Part shown: positions 25,143 through 34,922 of the stretch, in pieces | Layout: each line of letters begins with the position of its first letter | Position numbering within the stretch: position 1 is the first letter of the stretch | Assembly: GCF_910592395.1 (NCBI RefSeq) | Contig: NC_088324.1 | Location: 1,056,001 to 1,120,000, forward strand | Length of the DNA: 64,000 bases | Reading direction: 5' to 3' | From: Lineus longissimus | Taxonomy: Eukaryota > Nemertea > Pilidiophora > Heteronemertea > Lineidae | Program-made: the position numbers and the translations under genes | The notes under the pieces: model-generated | Told to the model about the DNA's origin: nothing | The model's input: the letters and a program-made list of their open reading frames with translations, nothing else | The model's database searches: none

Positions 25143-25510
25143 GCTAAAAACCATATGCACTAAGTTCGAGGTAAATGTACCAGCAGGTTACTCTGTGATG
25201 AACAAACAAAATCGATCAGTTCATATTTTTCTATTTGTCGGCTATCCATAGGACGAACAGGTGGTGCGAAGTTCCCTATATTTGATGCAAATCTTGCTTG
25301 AAGAACCTTATTACCAGACAAGCACAACAATATTTTGACTCCAACAACACAGTTTCATCAACTTTTTGAATAACTTTTCCTTTCCAAGGACAGACTAGCT
25401 CGGCAAACTGGAAAGCCTGCCTGATTCTCGGCAATCTGAGTGCTATTGTGGTACGTATCATACGGTCTAACACTGACAGTATAGTGTAAACCTCGTCCGG
25501 TTTTCTATAT
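25143..25510. other. no gene recognised
   Basis: Short spacer between two transposons. Nothing supported. Confidence 0.4.
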
Positions 25511-25878
25511 ATAGCATTCCGCGAAGATGACGTCACTGCAGCTGCTGCCCTCTATTTCCCCATCGCTGAATGCAGGCAATGTCGGACCAACATGCGGTTT
25601 CGTAATGGATTCAGGCTTTCTAACTAGGGCAGTTAGATTCAATCTAGCACATGTCCGAGTGTTGGAAATACTACATAATTGTTCTGAATATTTCTCTCTC
25701 TGATTCTATGGTATCATTCATGCTAAAAACAATGCAGGGTCAAAGATAATTGACTTTGAAATAAGCGCAAATGCGTAGAAATAAGTGTCGATGTCCGACT
25801 GTCACGTGACTAAAGCGTCATCAATATCTTATGCAAATAACCTTGTGAGCTATAAATAGTAACTTCGCGGAATGCTAT
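25511..25878 (+). mobile_element. MITE family A, copy 3
   Basis: 368 bp, same orientation as copies 1 and 2. It retains TGACGTCA (25528-25535), GTCACGTGAC and the TATAAATAG near its right end. Confidence 0.85.
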
Positions 25879-26297
25879 TGGGTGCGAGTAGAGAACGTTG
25901 GTGTTAACGCAGTTTGCCACACACTGGCACACCACACTACTTTCAAGATAGATTTAATTTGGACTTTGTGATGTTAATATGTGCACATTACCTTTAACAT
26001 GTTTAAGAGTACCTAGAGGTCAGGTTGCAAAGATGGCAATTGTAATGATTATAAACTCGGTGGTAACGGGGCGGGGGTGGGGGCTGGCTGGTCTTAGGCA
26101 TCTATCGCTATTTCCAAGACTGTCGCGTGGGAGAGACTCGTCTACAGTTATTGGAATGAAATAGTAAACGCCAGGTCATGTTTCCATTGATCGATGGATT
26201 ACCTTGAGCGAGACTGTGAGGGTGAGTTTACCCAGAAGTATTAAGGTAGCAGGAAGGGTTGGGCGTTTGTGGTTTCTGAGTCTGAGGGGGTTGGTAT
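25879..26297. other. no gene recognised
   Basis: G-rich stretch near 26070. No supported feature. Confidence 0.4.
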
Positions 26298-26361
26298 CTG
26301 TTGACTGTGCTTTAAGAGAGACGAGGCATGGCGCCAGTCTCTCTTAAAGCACAGTCAACAG
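26298..26361. repeat. perfect 25-bp hairpin
   Basis: The arms at 26298-26322 and 26337-26361 are exactly complementary (CTGTTGACTGTGCTTTAAGA, then GAGAC), with a 14-nt loop. No second copy is seen in the window. It could be a microRNA-like or MITE hairpin; the sequence alone does not decide. Confidence 0.8.
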
Positions 26362-27053
26362 GCATTTGGTCTCAGTATTTGGGTAAGTACAGAATCAAGG
26401 CAGCTCAGAGAGCAATGATTGAACGATGCTGTGGACAAGTCCAAGGATACTGCATCAGTCACGACCAACTTCTCATCAGAAAGCGTCACCACCAGCATAT
26501 TCAATGTTCAGTTCCAACCTGCACCAGTCCAATGCACGCCTGTCATGGTCAGCAGTGGTCAGCTTAGCGCGATATGGAACATTCTTCCGAAACTCAAGCG
26601 AGGGAAGTCTGCTCATTAGCATATCTCGCGCACTGCTCCTTCTTGTCAAACATCGTAGTGAAATCGTAATGGAAAACGTCTGGCTTTGCGCCAGACATTG
26701 AGACTAATAAGTGAAGAACTAATAGGTAAAGAACTTCTACTTGCGCGAGACTGCTGTGATAAAATTATCATTGCAGAGACTCCGGTGACGTACACATATA
26801 TTTTTTACAATCAAAAATGCCCTCAAAAGACGACATGGAATGATTATTTTATTGATATTTCCTGCTATATACCTTCCAATTATCACTTTATACAAATAGA
26901 TCGGCGTTAGGTCGCATGCTTGTCTTTCCTGGTGACACTATAAAGCAAAATAGTTGCAACCCCGTAAATGCGCTATAAGTCCAATAATAAGTGACGGTGA
27001 CCCGTTATAAATGTTTCGACAGCTTCGCTTTTTTGCCGCTACGCGGCGCTTTG
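26362..27053. other. no gene recognised
   Basis: Overlapping short frames in two + frames at 26.3-26.7 kb have no domain. A short GTCTGGC / GCCAGAC palindrome is at about 26678-26697. Confidence 0.4.
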
Positions 27054-27797
27054 GGCCCTTGCGTCAAGGGCAGAGTTCGACTGTAACCCGAGGTTGGACT
27101 CGGTCGGGTCGAGCTCCAGTCGAACTTCATTTTTTCCGCGGGTACCGACCCGAGTGACGTCATATCTGACCTAGTTAGCTACTCGGGCTCAACCCTCGAT
27201 GGCATGAGCGTTGAACTCAGCAGACTCGACAAAAACCACGTGACAAAATGGCGGCCTCGAAAACGTAAGGGATAAATTCGTGATTTTTACATTGTTATAT
27301 CCAATATTGTGTACTCCTGTAATAACGCTGTTGATAAATATTGATAGCTAAAGCAGCAATTGCTTTTCTGGGGGAACAGGTTCTGTACCACCGACATGTT
27401 CGGAAACCAGATCGGGATAAAGTTCGGTCAAAAGTGTCTCGAACACCCCCCTTCCAACTCTGAAGTGGGCTCTGAAGTCCTGCAAACTGAATTGCGGGAT
27501 AACATTTTCTGCAAATCCAGTTATTTTGGGCACCCATTTCCTTCTGGCGAACAAACATAGTGTCCATAAATGTTCTTGACTTGTCAGCTCTACATCTATT
27601 GTACTATTGGGAAAAATGAAGTCTAAAAATTCGTATATTGCCGCTATATCCGCCATGTTTAAACAAACCAAATCAACCCGAACCGACTCGACTGCGTTCG
27701 CGTGCTACCCCTACTCGACATGCGCATTTAAGGCATGATGTCATCGCCTGAGGAACTCTAAGCCGACCCTAGAGTTACAGTCGAACTCAGCCAAGAG
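27054..27797 (-). mobile_element. deleted PIF/Harbinger transposon
   Basis: The ends share GAGTTCGACTGTAAC (left about 27073, right complement ending about 27788), so this is one element of roughly 0.7 kb. It encodes only the N-terminal part of a Harbinger-type transposase on the minus strand. Near the left end are TGACGTCA (27155-27162), CCACGTGAC, and AAAATGGCGGCC. The exact termini and the 3-bp target duplication are not resolved, because the right end abuts another element. Confidence 0.65.
27348..27671 (-). pseudogene. HARBI1-like (PIF/Harbinger) transposase, N-terminal fragment
   Basis: This 107-codon frame opens upstream of a well-placed second ATG (AACATGGCGG, residue 6). In the middle it has FRVGRGVFETLLTELYPDL, followed by GG...PPEKQLLL. 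That is the characteristic N-terminal block of Harbinger nucleases, whose members continue into a DDE nuclease domain and act with a Myb-like partner to cut and move the element. Here the frame stops directly after QLLL. No DDE segment follows, so the protein is truncated and cannot be active. Full-length relatives are typically several hundred residues. The family assignment is from pattern recognition; the truncation is seen directly. Either the element is internally deleted, or a splice junction at this point leads to sequence no longer present. Confidence 0.7.
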
Positions 27798-27801
27798 TTA
27801 A

Positions 27802-28278
27802 AGGCCAGAAGCCCCACGCTCAGATTTACCCGGGTATGGCAATTATCTCAAGGTGTGACGTAGCACAGCAGGCCAGTCCCACTTGTCCTAGTTCTCTGTG
27901 CTATGAATACATTACACCTATTACTCACTGAAATAACCTCAGTGTAGAGATCATGTGACTGACTCATCTGTCAGTTGACTAGCCAAATATGGCAGACTCC
28001 TCCCTCATCTGTCCATCAACCTGATGTACTAACGGTCATTACAGATAAAAATGTTTTAATATCTCATCAACTGTACCAAAGGGAGGGCTGTATTTTGACA
28101 GACATGCAGATTAGATATTCATGAGTTTGGTAGACAAGTCTGAAGGAACACCTTGGACTGGTGCCAGAGATATCTGTGAGATTGTTGGAGAAAGTGTCGG
28201 AGGTTTGAATGCCCCGGTTATTGGTCACGTGACTGGATGTCAGCCATTAGGAGCTCCTTTTATACCGGCTTCTGGCCT
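27802..28278. mobile_element. TTAA-flanked element
   Basis: Flanked by TTAA at 27798-27801 and 28279-28282, with 12-bp perfect terminal repeats AGGCCAGAAGCC / GGCTTCTGGCCT. A TTAA duplication is characteristic of piggyBac-type insertion, but the terminal bases are not classical piggyBac. The interior is non-coding and contains GTCACGTGAC (28224-28233). Confidence 0.6.
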
Positions 28279-28282
28279 TTAA

Positions 28283-28955
28283 AGAGAAGGTAGATCAGAG
28301 CTGCACTGCTGATATTTACTGTGAGCCTTTTAAACCACCCAGCAACTTTTGTGCTGGTTTCAGGTCTCTTATGGCTACGATGGGTCCATTTATGTTTGGC
28401 TGGCCATTTTCACCAAAAAGGTGGCACTCGATCCTCCAAGGAGGCCACCATTCATTTATATGGCGTGACATCACAAGATGATCTATTGCGATCTCTATTG
28501 TGGCAGGATACATTGTTTTGTAAGTGGCTGACCCGCTGCTGGCCTCTTTTTTCTTGGGGGGGGGGGGGGGGATATTGTATGATGTAATTTTTGCGAATAG
28601 GTGTCGTCTTTGTTTTTGCACCAGGAAGTTTGCCCAAGGAACGGCTCATTCCAATGCTTAATGGGATTAACCTTGCTGTTGTCTCTCAGGTAAACTGTAC
28701 ATGTATATCTAATAGTTTTAAATGCTGTCAACTGATTCTTTGATCCATCATCACTGTGACCTGCAATAAATTACGAACTAAACGACCTGCAGACACGAGT
28801 TTTTTCTGTTGCACATACATGTAACTCATGTTACAGTGAGAATTATTGCAGGCCACGGTGATGAAGATTTCCCTTTTGGTTTGGCGGGTGCTTGCAGTCT
28901 GGAGCCTTGGTCTGATTAACCTGAAGTACTGGTAACGATTCGTACAAGCGAGAAT
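28283..28955. other. no gene recognised
   Basis: Contains a run of 16 G (28556-28571). Overlapping open frames on both strands are not convincing. Confidence 0.4.
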
Positions 28956-29338
28956 GGTGTAAGTGTCCTATGGGGGTAAGTGTCCTATGGGGGTAAGTGT
29001 CCTATGGGGGTAAGTGTCCTTTGGGGTAAGTGTCCGGGATATATGTCTGGGGGTAAGTGTCCTACGGGGGTAAGTGTCCGGAGATATATGTCTGGGGGTA
29101 AGTGTCCTACGGGGGTAAGTGTCCGGGGATATATGTCTGGGGGGTAAGTGTCCTACGGGGGTAAGTGTCCGGGGATATATGTCTGGGGGTAAGTGTCCTA
29201 CGGGGGTAAGTGTCCGGGGATATATGTCTGAGGGTAAGTGTCCTACGGGGGTAAGTGTCCGGGGATATATGTCTGGGGGTAAGTGTCCAGGGGGTAAGTG
29301 TCCTGGGTGAATGTCCGGGGGTAAATGTCCTAGAACCG
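28956..29338 (+). repeat. GTAAGTGTCC minisatellite
   Basis: It starts GGTGTAAGTGTCC with 18-bp units (GTAAGTGTCCTATGGGGG). It then changes to about six units of roughly 46 bp made of GTAAGTGTCCTACGGGGG, then GTAAGTGTCCGGGGATATAT, then GTCTGGGG. It ends ATGTCCTAGAACCG. The two edges resemble the two ends of MITE family B (GGTGTAAAAG...GTGTCC and TCCTAGGACAT), so it may be an expanded relative. Confidence 0.85.
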
Positions 29339-29642
29339 TTTACTAGAAAGCTGTCCAATCGCGATATCAACCATCCCATAATCGATGCTTATGGTCTAAA
29401 TGAGGCGTTAATCATCCGTGGCCAATCGAGCTAATCCTCGCATCAATCGAAAGCCACTCATCTGAATAGCAGTAATTAAGCGTTATTTTTATCGGTGTAT
29501 TTAGTGAGCAATTCTTCTGCGTTTATGAATGCTGAACTTGCTTCGGTTAAGTGGTTGTAGTTATGGCCATTTTGGCCTGACTTAGAACTTCATCATGTTC
29601 AGTATATTTTGGGACATTGTCAAATCAGTTTGTTTAGACTGA
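29339..29642. other. no gene recognised
   Basis: Short spacer; nothing supported. Confidence 0.4.
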
Positions 29643-30014
29643 ATAGCATTCCGCGACGTTACTATTTATAGCTCACAAGGTCATTTGAATAAGATATTCA
29701 TGACGTTTTAGTCACGTGACAGTCGGACATCGACACTTATTTCTACGCATTTGAGCTTATTTCAAAGTCAATTATCTTTGACCCTGCATTGTTTTTAGCA
29801 TGAATGATACCATAGAGTCAGAGAGAGAAATATTCAGAACAATTATGTAGTATTTCCAACACTCGGACATGTGCCAGATTGAATCTAACTGCCCCAGTTA
29901 GAAAGCCTGAATCCATTACGACGAAACCGCATGTTTGTCCGACATTGCCTGTAATTCAGCGATGGGGAAATAGAGGGCAGCAGCTGCAGTGACGACATCT
30001 TCGCGGAATGCTAT
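29643..30014 (-). mobile_element. MITE family A, copy 4 (inverted)
   Basis: 372 bp in reverse orientation. It keeps GTCACGTGAC and the TATAAATAG complement. The octamer site is mutated to TGACGACA. Confidence 0.85.
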
Positions 30015-30302
30015 TTGAACGACTTCAGAATGATTCTCGCGTTACTACACGCAATAGGCTCTCGACCGAACAGAGTCGAGATATCCTATAGATATCCTAT
30101 AGATATAGCTATAGATAATCTGCTGGCATCAAGGCTCATTTGTAAACATCATGCGCGCGCACTCTCGTATCTCTTCAACATGGTTTTCATGAAGAAAAGT
30201 GGCGATAAACTGTCGTCCTGGTGAGATTTCTCTCGATAACATAATGATGCTTTTAACCGAAGATGTACGACTGTCATTGTAACAAAATCGTACCCAAGTT
30301 TT

Positions 30303-31045
30303 ATTCTAAAATGTCATGTAAGTCACGAGGTGGGCGAGAAAAACGCCTTGTATCCTATTCTAAAATACCTTGGTACCGTAAAGTCAACTTTTAAATGGAA
30401 AATGCATAAGCCTCGTTCTGAGAGCGGAGTGTTTTGGACACGCAACCAAGATGATCTACCAAAGTTCCCTCGGGTTGCACTAAAATGTGGAACCATGCAC
30501 ACGTCACGTCAATGGAATTTCGGCTCACTTCAGAAGTTTGAGGCGCTCAAAACACTGCTTCAAACACAAATCAGTCAAGGAAGCATCAACCACCCTAAGT
30601 TTTTTAATGAGCACTACACATATTTGCCGAGAAAAACGCTCCAAATAGCCCATTTGCGCGGATTTTAGCATCACTTGAGCGAGCCGATGCGGACTTCCTA
30701 TGCGCGCTGTACAAAATGTACAGGTCTCATTTTCTGTAACGTTGCCGTAATATAATGTAAACAATGGCGCTACCGGCGCTCCGGCCGGGCCGGCGATGGA
30801 TGGAATTTGCCAAATTCGCACATATTCAAGTTATTTTCGTGGCCTATCTTTTTAAGTTTGAGGTATTTTAGAATAGAAATTGAACCCTCGGCTTCGGACC
30901 TTGGTTGAGTTACCAAGACACTCTCGGGTGGAGCTAAAATTTCGTCCAAACCCTCGCCTGTCGGCTCGGGTTTGGACTGTATTTTAGCTCCACCCGAGAG
31001 TGTCTTGGTAACTCAACCAAGGTCCTCCGCCTCGGGTTCAATTCC
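30303..31045 (-). mobile_element. foldback element family G, copy 3 (inverted)
   Basis: 743 bp in reverse orientation, from ATTCTAAAATGTC to GGGTTCAATTCC. The right 170 bp is a hairpin with long arms (GAGTTACCAAGACACTCTCG, then GGTGGAGCTAAAAT, then GTCCAAACCCTCG) around a 4-nt loop near 30960. It is bordered by TTTTAGAATAGAAATTGAAC, as in the other members. The body has an unassigned 112-codon + frame (30330-30668) that matches nothing I recognise. The arms are unrelated in detail to those of copies 1, 2 and 4. Confidence 0.7.
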
Positions 31046-31306
31046 TTAAGTCAAACAAACAACTATCCCGGAAGTTGATACTGTTGCGTCACGTCATCCC
31101 CTCTGTTGAGATACGAGTATGCGCGCGCAGCCAACGGTAATAGCGTCAAAATGACGTCATTGTGTAAACAAAGTTATCCATCAATTGACATGGATTTAAA
31201 AAGAATGTTCAAGCCAAGTTTCAATATGCCAGCTTGCGTAATTACTACTCAATGGCCATGCTTCCTTTTCCTCAATACCGAGTTACTGACTGGAAGTGAC
31301 ATTTGA
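31046..31306. other. spacer with TGACGTCA
   Basis: No gene. An octamer TGACGTCA is at 31152-31159. Confidence 0.4.
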
Positions 31307-31675
31307 ATAGCATTCCGCGATAATGGTGTCACTGCAGCTGCTGCCCTCTATTTCCCCATCGCTGAATTACAGGCAATGTCGGACAAACATGCGGTTTCGT
31401 AATGGATTCAGGCTTTCTAACTAGGGCAGTTAGATTCAATCTGGCACATGTCCGAGTGTTGGAAATACTACATAATTGCTCTGAATATTTCTCTCTCTGA
31501 TTCTATGGTATCATTCATGTTAAAAACAATGCAAGGTCAAAGATAATTGACTTTGAAATAAGCACAAATGCGTAGAAATGAGTGTCGATGTCCGACTGTC
31601 ACGTGACTAAAACGTCATCCATAATTTATTCAAATGACCTTGTGAGCTATAAATAGTAACGTCGCGGAATGTTAT
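31307..31675 (+). mobile_element. MITE family A, copy 5
   Basis: 369 bp. It keeps GTCACGTGAC and TATAAATAG; the octamer is mutated (TGGTGTCA), and the right end reads GCGGAATGTTAT. Confidence 0.85.
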
Positions 31676-31957
31676 ACAAGATGGCCATTTCATTAGGAGG
31701 TCAAAGATCATAAAAGCATGCTGAGCAGCTCAATGATGAGAGAGTGATTACTATAAATCATCACCAGTGCCCTGTTGCCTCATAAAATGATTATGAACAT
31801 CAGGAATAGGCGCAGTATACGGCCATTTTCATTGATTTTGGATTGGTTGGTATAAATAACGAATATGGGTCTGAGGGGAGACCTTATAGTGGATCAGACA
31901 GGTAAAAGGTCAAAAGTTTGATGGATATTACCAAAAATGCCGCATTGTAGTGTCTGC
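31676..31957. other. no gene recognised
   Basis: Short spacer; nothing supported. Confidence 0.4.
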
Positions 31958-32114
31958 GGGGCCATCCTTAAAGTATGTACTATACGCATAAAACTGGGGA
32001 TTTTGAGGTCCCTACCCTCCACTTTGGACAAAATGTACAGGTGTACCGATTTTCCCCAAAATTCCTAGACCCCCCCCCTCCCCTCCAGTGCTTACGTACT
32101 AAATGAATGGCCCC
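31958..32114. mobile_element. GGGGCCATT-ended MITE
   Basis: 157 bp with imperfect inverted ends: GGGGCCATCCTTAAAGTA on the left, TACTAAATGAATGGCCCC on the right. A poly-C run lies inside. Single copy in this window; target duplication not clear. Confidence 0.65.
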
Positions 32115-32638
32115 TGATGAATGCTAATGCTCTAGCTTCACTAACATAAGACTGTTTTATTTCTATGATATATCAACAACAAGGCCAATCCGAAACATGA
32201 TTTCACGCTGGTCGGAATTTACTGGTGCCAACCCATTGTCTATCCAAATGTGAACATTTTTAATGGCATCAAAAATGACAGTGTGCGTGGTATCTCCCGA
32301 TTCTTGAGTTTTTAGAAACGGTCTTAGACCACTGAAACAAGAGTATATTGAGGGAGACTGTACCAGTTCTCAAGATCACCTTCAACTTCATGTTCTGTAC
32401 CATATCACTGCTGCCACTTATCGGTATGCTAATGAATATTCGAGAGTTATGCCTGAAGTATTAGCCATATAACCTGGTCCAACTCCCTGGTTTCGTCCTG
32501 GGGACAAGATACCAGGGTATTAGGCCCAGTAGCATCTTCTGTTCGGTTTGTAATCTCTACTGGGATCTTACCAGAATCACCTCGTTCAAAGAGTAAGATA
32601 AGTACACAAGTGCGGTTGACAGTTTAAATTACATTTTT
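32115..32638. other. no gene recognised
   Basis: Nothing supported. Confidence 0.4.
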
Positions 32639-32800
32639 ACAAAGGCCGGGTCTATTTGGCAATCCGCTCGCCGAACAGGCATCTTTTTTTGTCCTGTTTG
32701 GAGAGCCGCTTGCCAAACAGCACTAAAAAGCCACCCTGTTCGGCAAGCCGGGCTTGCCAAACAGGGCAAAAATACTACCCTCTTTGGCGAGCCGGAGAGG
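32639..32800 (+). repeat. repeat family C, copy 2
   Basis: Homologous to the reverse complement of 4660-4825, starting GGGTCTATTTGGCA. It holds the same order of GCTCGCCGAACAGGCATC, CTGTTTGGAGAGCC and GCTTGCCAAACAG words. A minus-strand 69-codon frame over it is a by-product. Confidence 0.7.
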
Positions 32801-33590
32801 TTACAACATGTTGGCCAATCAGAGAGCAGTGACGTCATATTCGAATTTATATGCGCATATTTAACAATAGCCGACTTCCCGTTCTCGATTCAATTTCTGT
32901 TACTAAATTCGGGTTTTGGTCAATAATCCATGAAGAAGCATGTACATGTACATGACTGTATGGATTTACAAAAAAAGTCATAAACGTGATTTAACTGATA
33001 AGCATGTTAAATGCATTAGTGTGCATTTCTAAAGGCGTTTCACTGTAACTCCAGTGTTGCTGACCGTGTTGCCACGAATGATAATGAGCTCCTGGATGGT
33101 TGAATATGCCTGAGTTCGGCTCACCATCTAGGGCAGAAAAAAGGCGCTGTTTGGTGAGCCGGCCTTGCCAAATAGTCACTTCCTTTTAACAAAATGCATA
33201 TTTTTTACTATATACATACATAAAGTACTGTTTCCTTTTCTGATTGTGAAAAGTTTAACAGTGCCAGGCGATTATGTTTAGAATATGATTCACCTATGTT
33301 GCTTGGTATATTGAAATCGCAATATCCCGCATTAAATAGAGATTGTTCGGAAAAACACTGAGCCGAACTTTACAAACTCAAGTCGACACTATTTCGAGGC
33401 GTTCAAGGCGGGCCTATGTGCAAGATGGTTCCAATCATAACCACAAGAATGAAGCTACTGAAGTATTTACAACAAATGAACTTACAGGCAAAACAAATCA
33501 TCCGGTCGTGATCTCTGATTGGTTGAGCCCCCGATATAACTATCATTCAATTAGTATTCTGCTAACAAAGTCATTGTCTAGTTTGCTGCA
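32801..33590. other. spacer with a family C fragment
   Basis: No gene. TGACGTCA is at 32830-32837. A third, short family C piece lies at about 33101-33178 (GCTGTTTGGTGAGCCGG, CTTGCCAAATAG). Confidence 0.45.
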
Positions 33591-34310
33591 GTGATGATCA
33601 TTCATGTGGGTTATTGGATTTGGGAGTGGCACTGGAAGCTTGGCTTGAAGCATCATGGTATGTTGCCGCAGTGATGATCATTCATGTGGGTTATTGGGTT
33701 TGGGAGTGGCACTGGAAGTTTGGCTTGAAGCACCATGGTATGTTGCTGCAGTGATGATCATTCATGTGGATTATTGGATTAGGGAGTGGCAATGGAAGCT
33801 TGGCTTGAAGCACCATGGTATGTTGCCGCAGTGATGATCATTCATGTGGGTTATTGGATTAGGGAGTGGCACTGGAAGCTTGGCTTGAAGCACCATGGTA
33901 TGTTGCCGCAATGATGATCATTCATGTGGGTTATTGGATTAGGGAGTGGCACTGGAAGCTTGGCTTGAAGCACCATGGTATGTTGCTGCAGTGATGATCA
34001 TTCATGTGGGTTATTGGATTTGGGAGTAGCACTGGAAGCTTGGCCTGAAGCACCATGGTATGTTGCCGCAGTGATGATCATTCATGTGGGTTATTGGATT
34101 TGGGAGTAGCACTGGAAGCTTGGCTTGAAGCACCATGGTATGTTGCCGCAGTGATGATCATTCATGTGGGTTATTGGGTTTGGGAGTGGCACTGGAAGCT
34201 TTGCCTGAAGCACCATGGTATGTTGCTGCAGTGATGATCATTCATGTGGGTTATTGGATTTGGGAGTGGCACTGGAAGCTTGGCCTGAAGTACCATGTCA
34301 TGTTGGCATC
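33591..34310 (+). repeat. 80-bp minisatellite, 9 units
   Basis: Units begin GTGATGATCATTCATGTGGG at exactly 33591, 33671, 33751 and so on to 34231: nine units with no indel. A few substitutions separate them (CTGCAG/CCGCAG, GGATTT/GGATTA, AAGCTTGG/AAGTTTGG). Confidence 0.95.
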
Positions 34311-34520
34311 CATCTTATAATTGGATTAGGTCGATTTCAGGGAGAATGTTGGATTTGCGAGACAACAATAACTCCAGCTGGTTGGAGAGAAAAAGGAGAG
34401 TTAAGGATCTGTCTCAACGACTTGCTGCACAGTGTTTTTCTTGCGAGACTTTTACATTAGACAACCTCATGTCGTTAGCCTGGGATTGTATCCTCAATTC
34501 CTCTACAGGTCACGAAAATA

Positions 34521-34922
34521 GTTCAGTTTGAGATCAATGCGTGGTCTCACCATACCGGTTGAATGGTATTTTCCGTTTAAAATATATTTTCTTCTTAAAT
34601 TGAGAATTAGATGTGTTTGAAATGAAGAACATGATGAAGTTTCAGTCCAGTTGGCCCTCTTATCCGGTTTAGGGCCTCAAATTAACCCGTTGTGGTCAAA
34701 AACCTGATTCGCGGGTTAAAAGCCGTCCAAAATCCCCCCCCCCCCAAATTCAGACCCCAAACCCTGAAAGTATCACACACAACGTACAACGCAAATTTCA
34801 AGGTTTGGATGAATCTATTTGGCTGTGAAAGCTTTCTTCGCTGATAAACTCTTGGAAAAAGTTATGAGCTTGTGGATTGTGCCAATTTAACTGAAAAAAT
34901 GCTTAGCCGTTTATTACAGGTA
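34521..34922 (+). repeat. dispersed repeat E, copy 2
   Basis: Aligns with 5610-6022 across its length, including the poly-C run and GATTCGCGGGTTAAAAGCCG. Class unknown. Confidence 0.75.

Noticed and set aside
28452-28731. Proline-rich minus-strand ORFs near 28.5 kb
   Set aside because: They are generated by the poly-G/poly-C run and have no other support.
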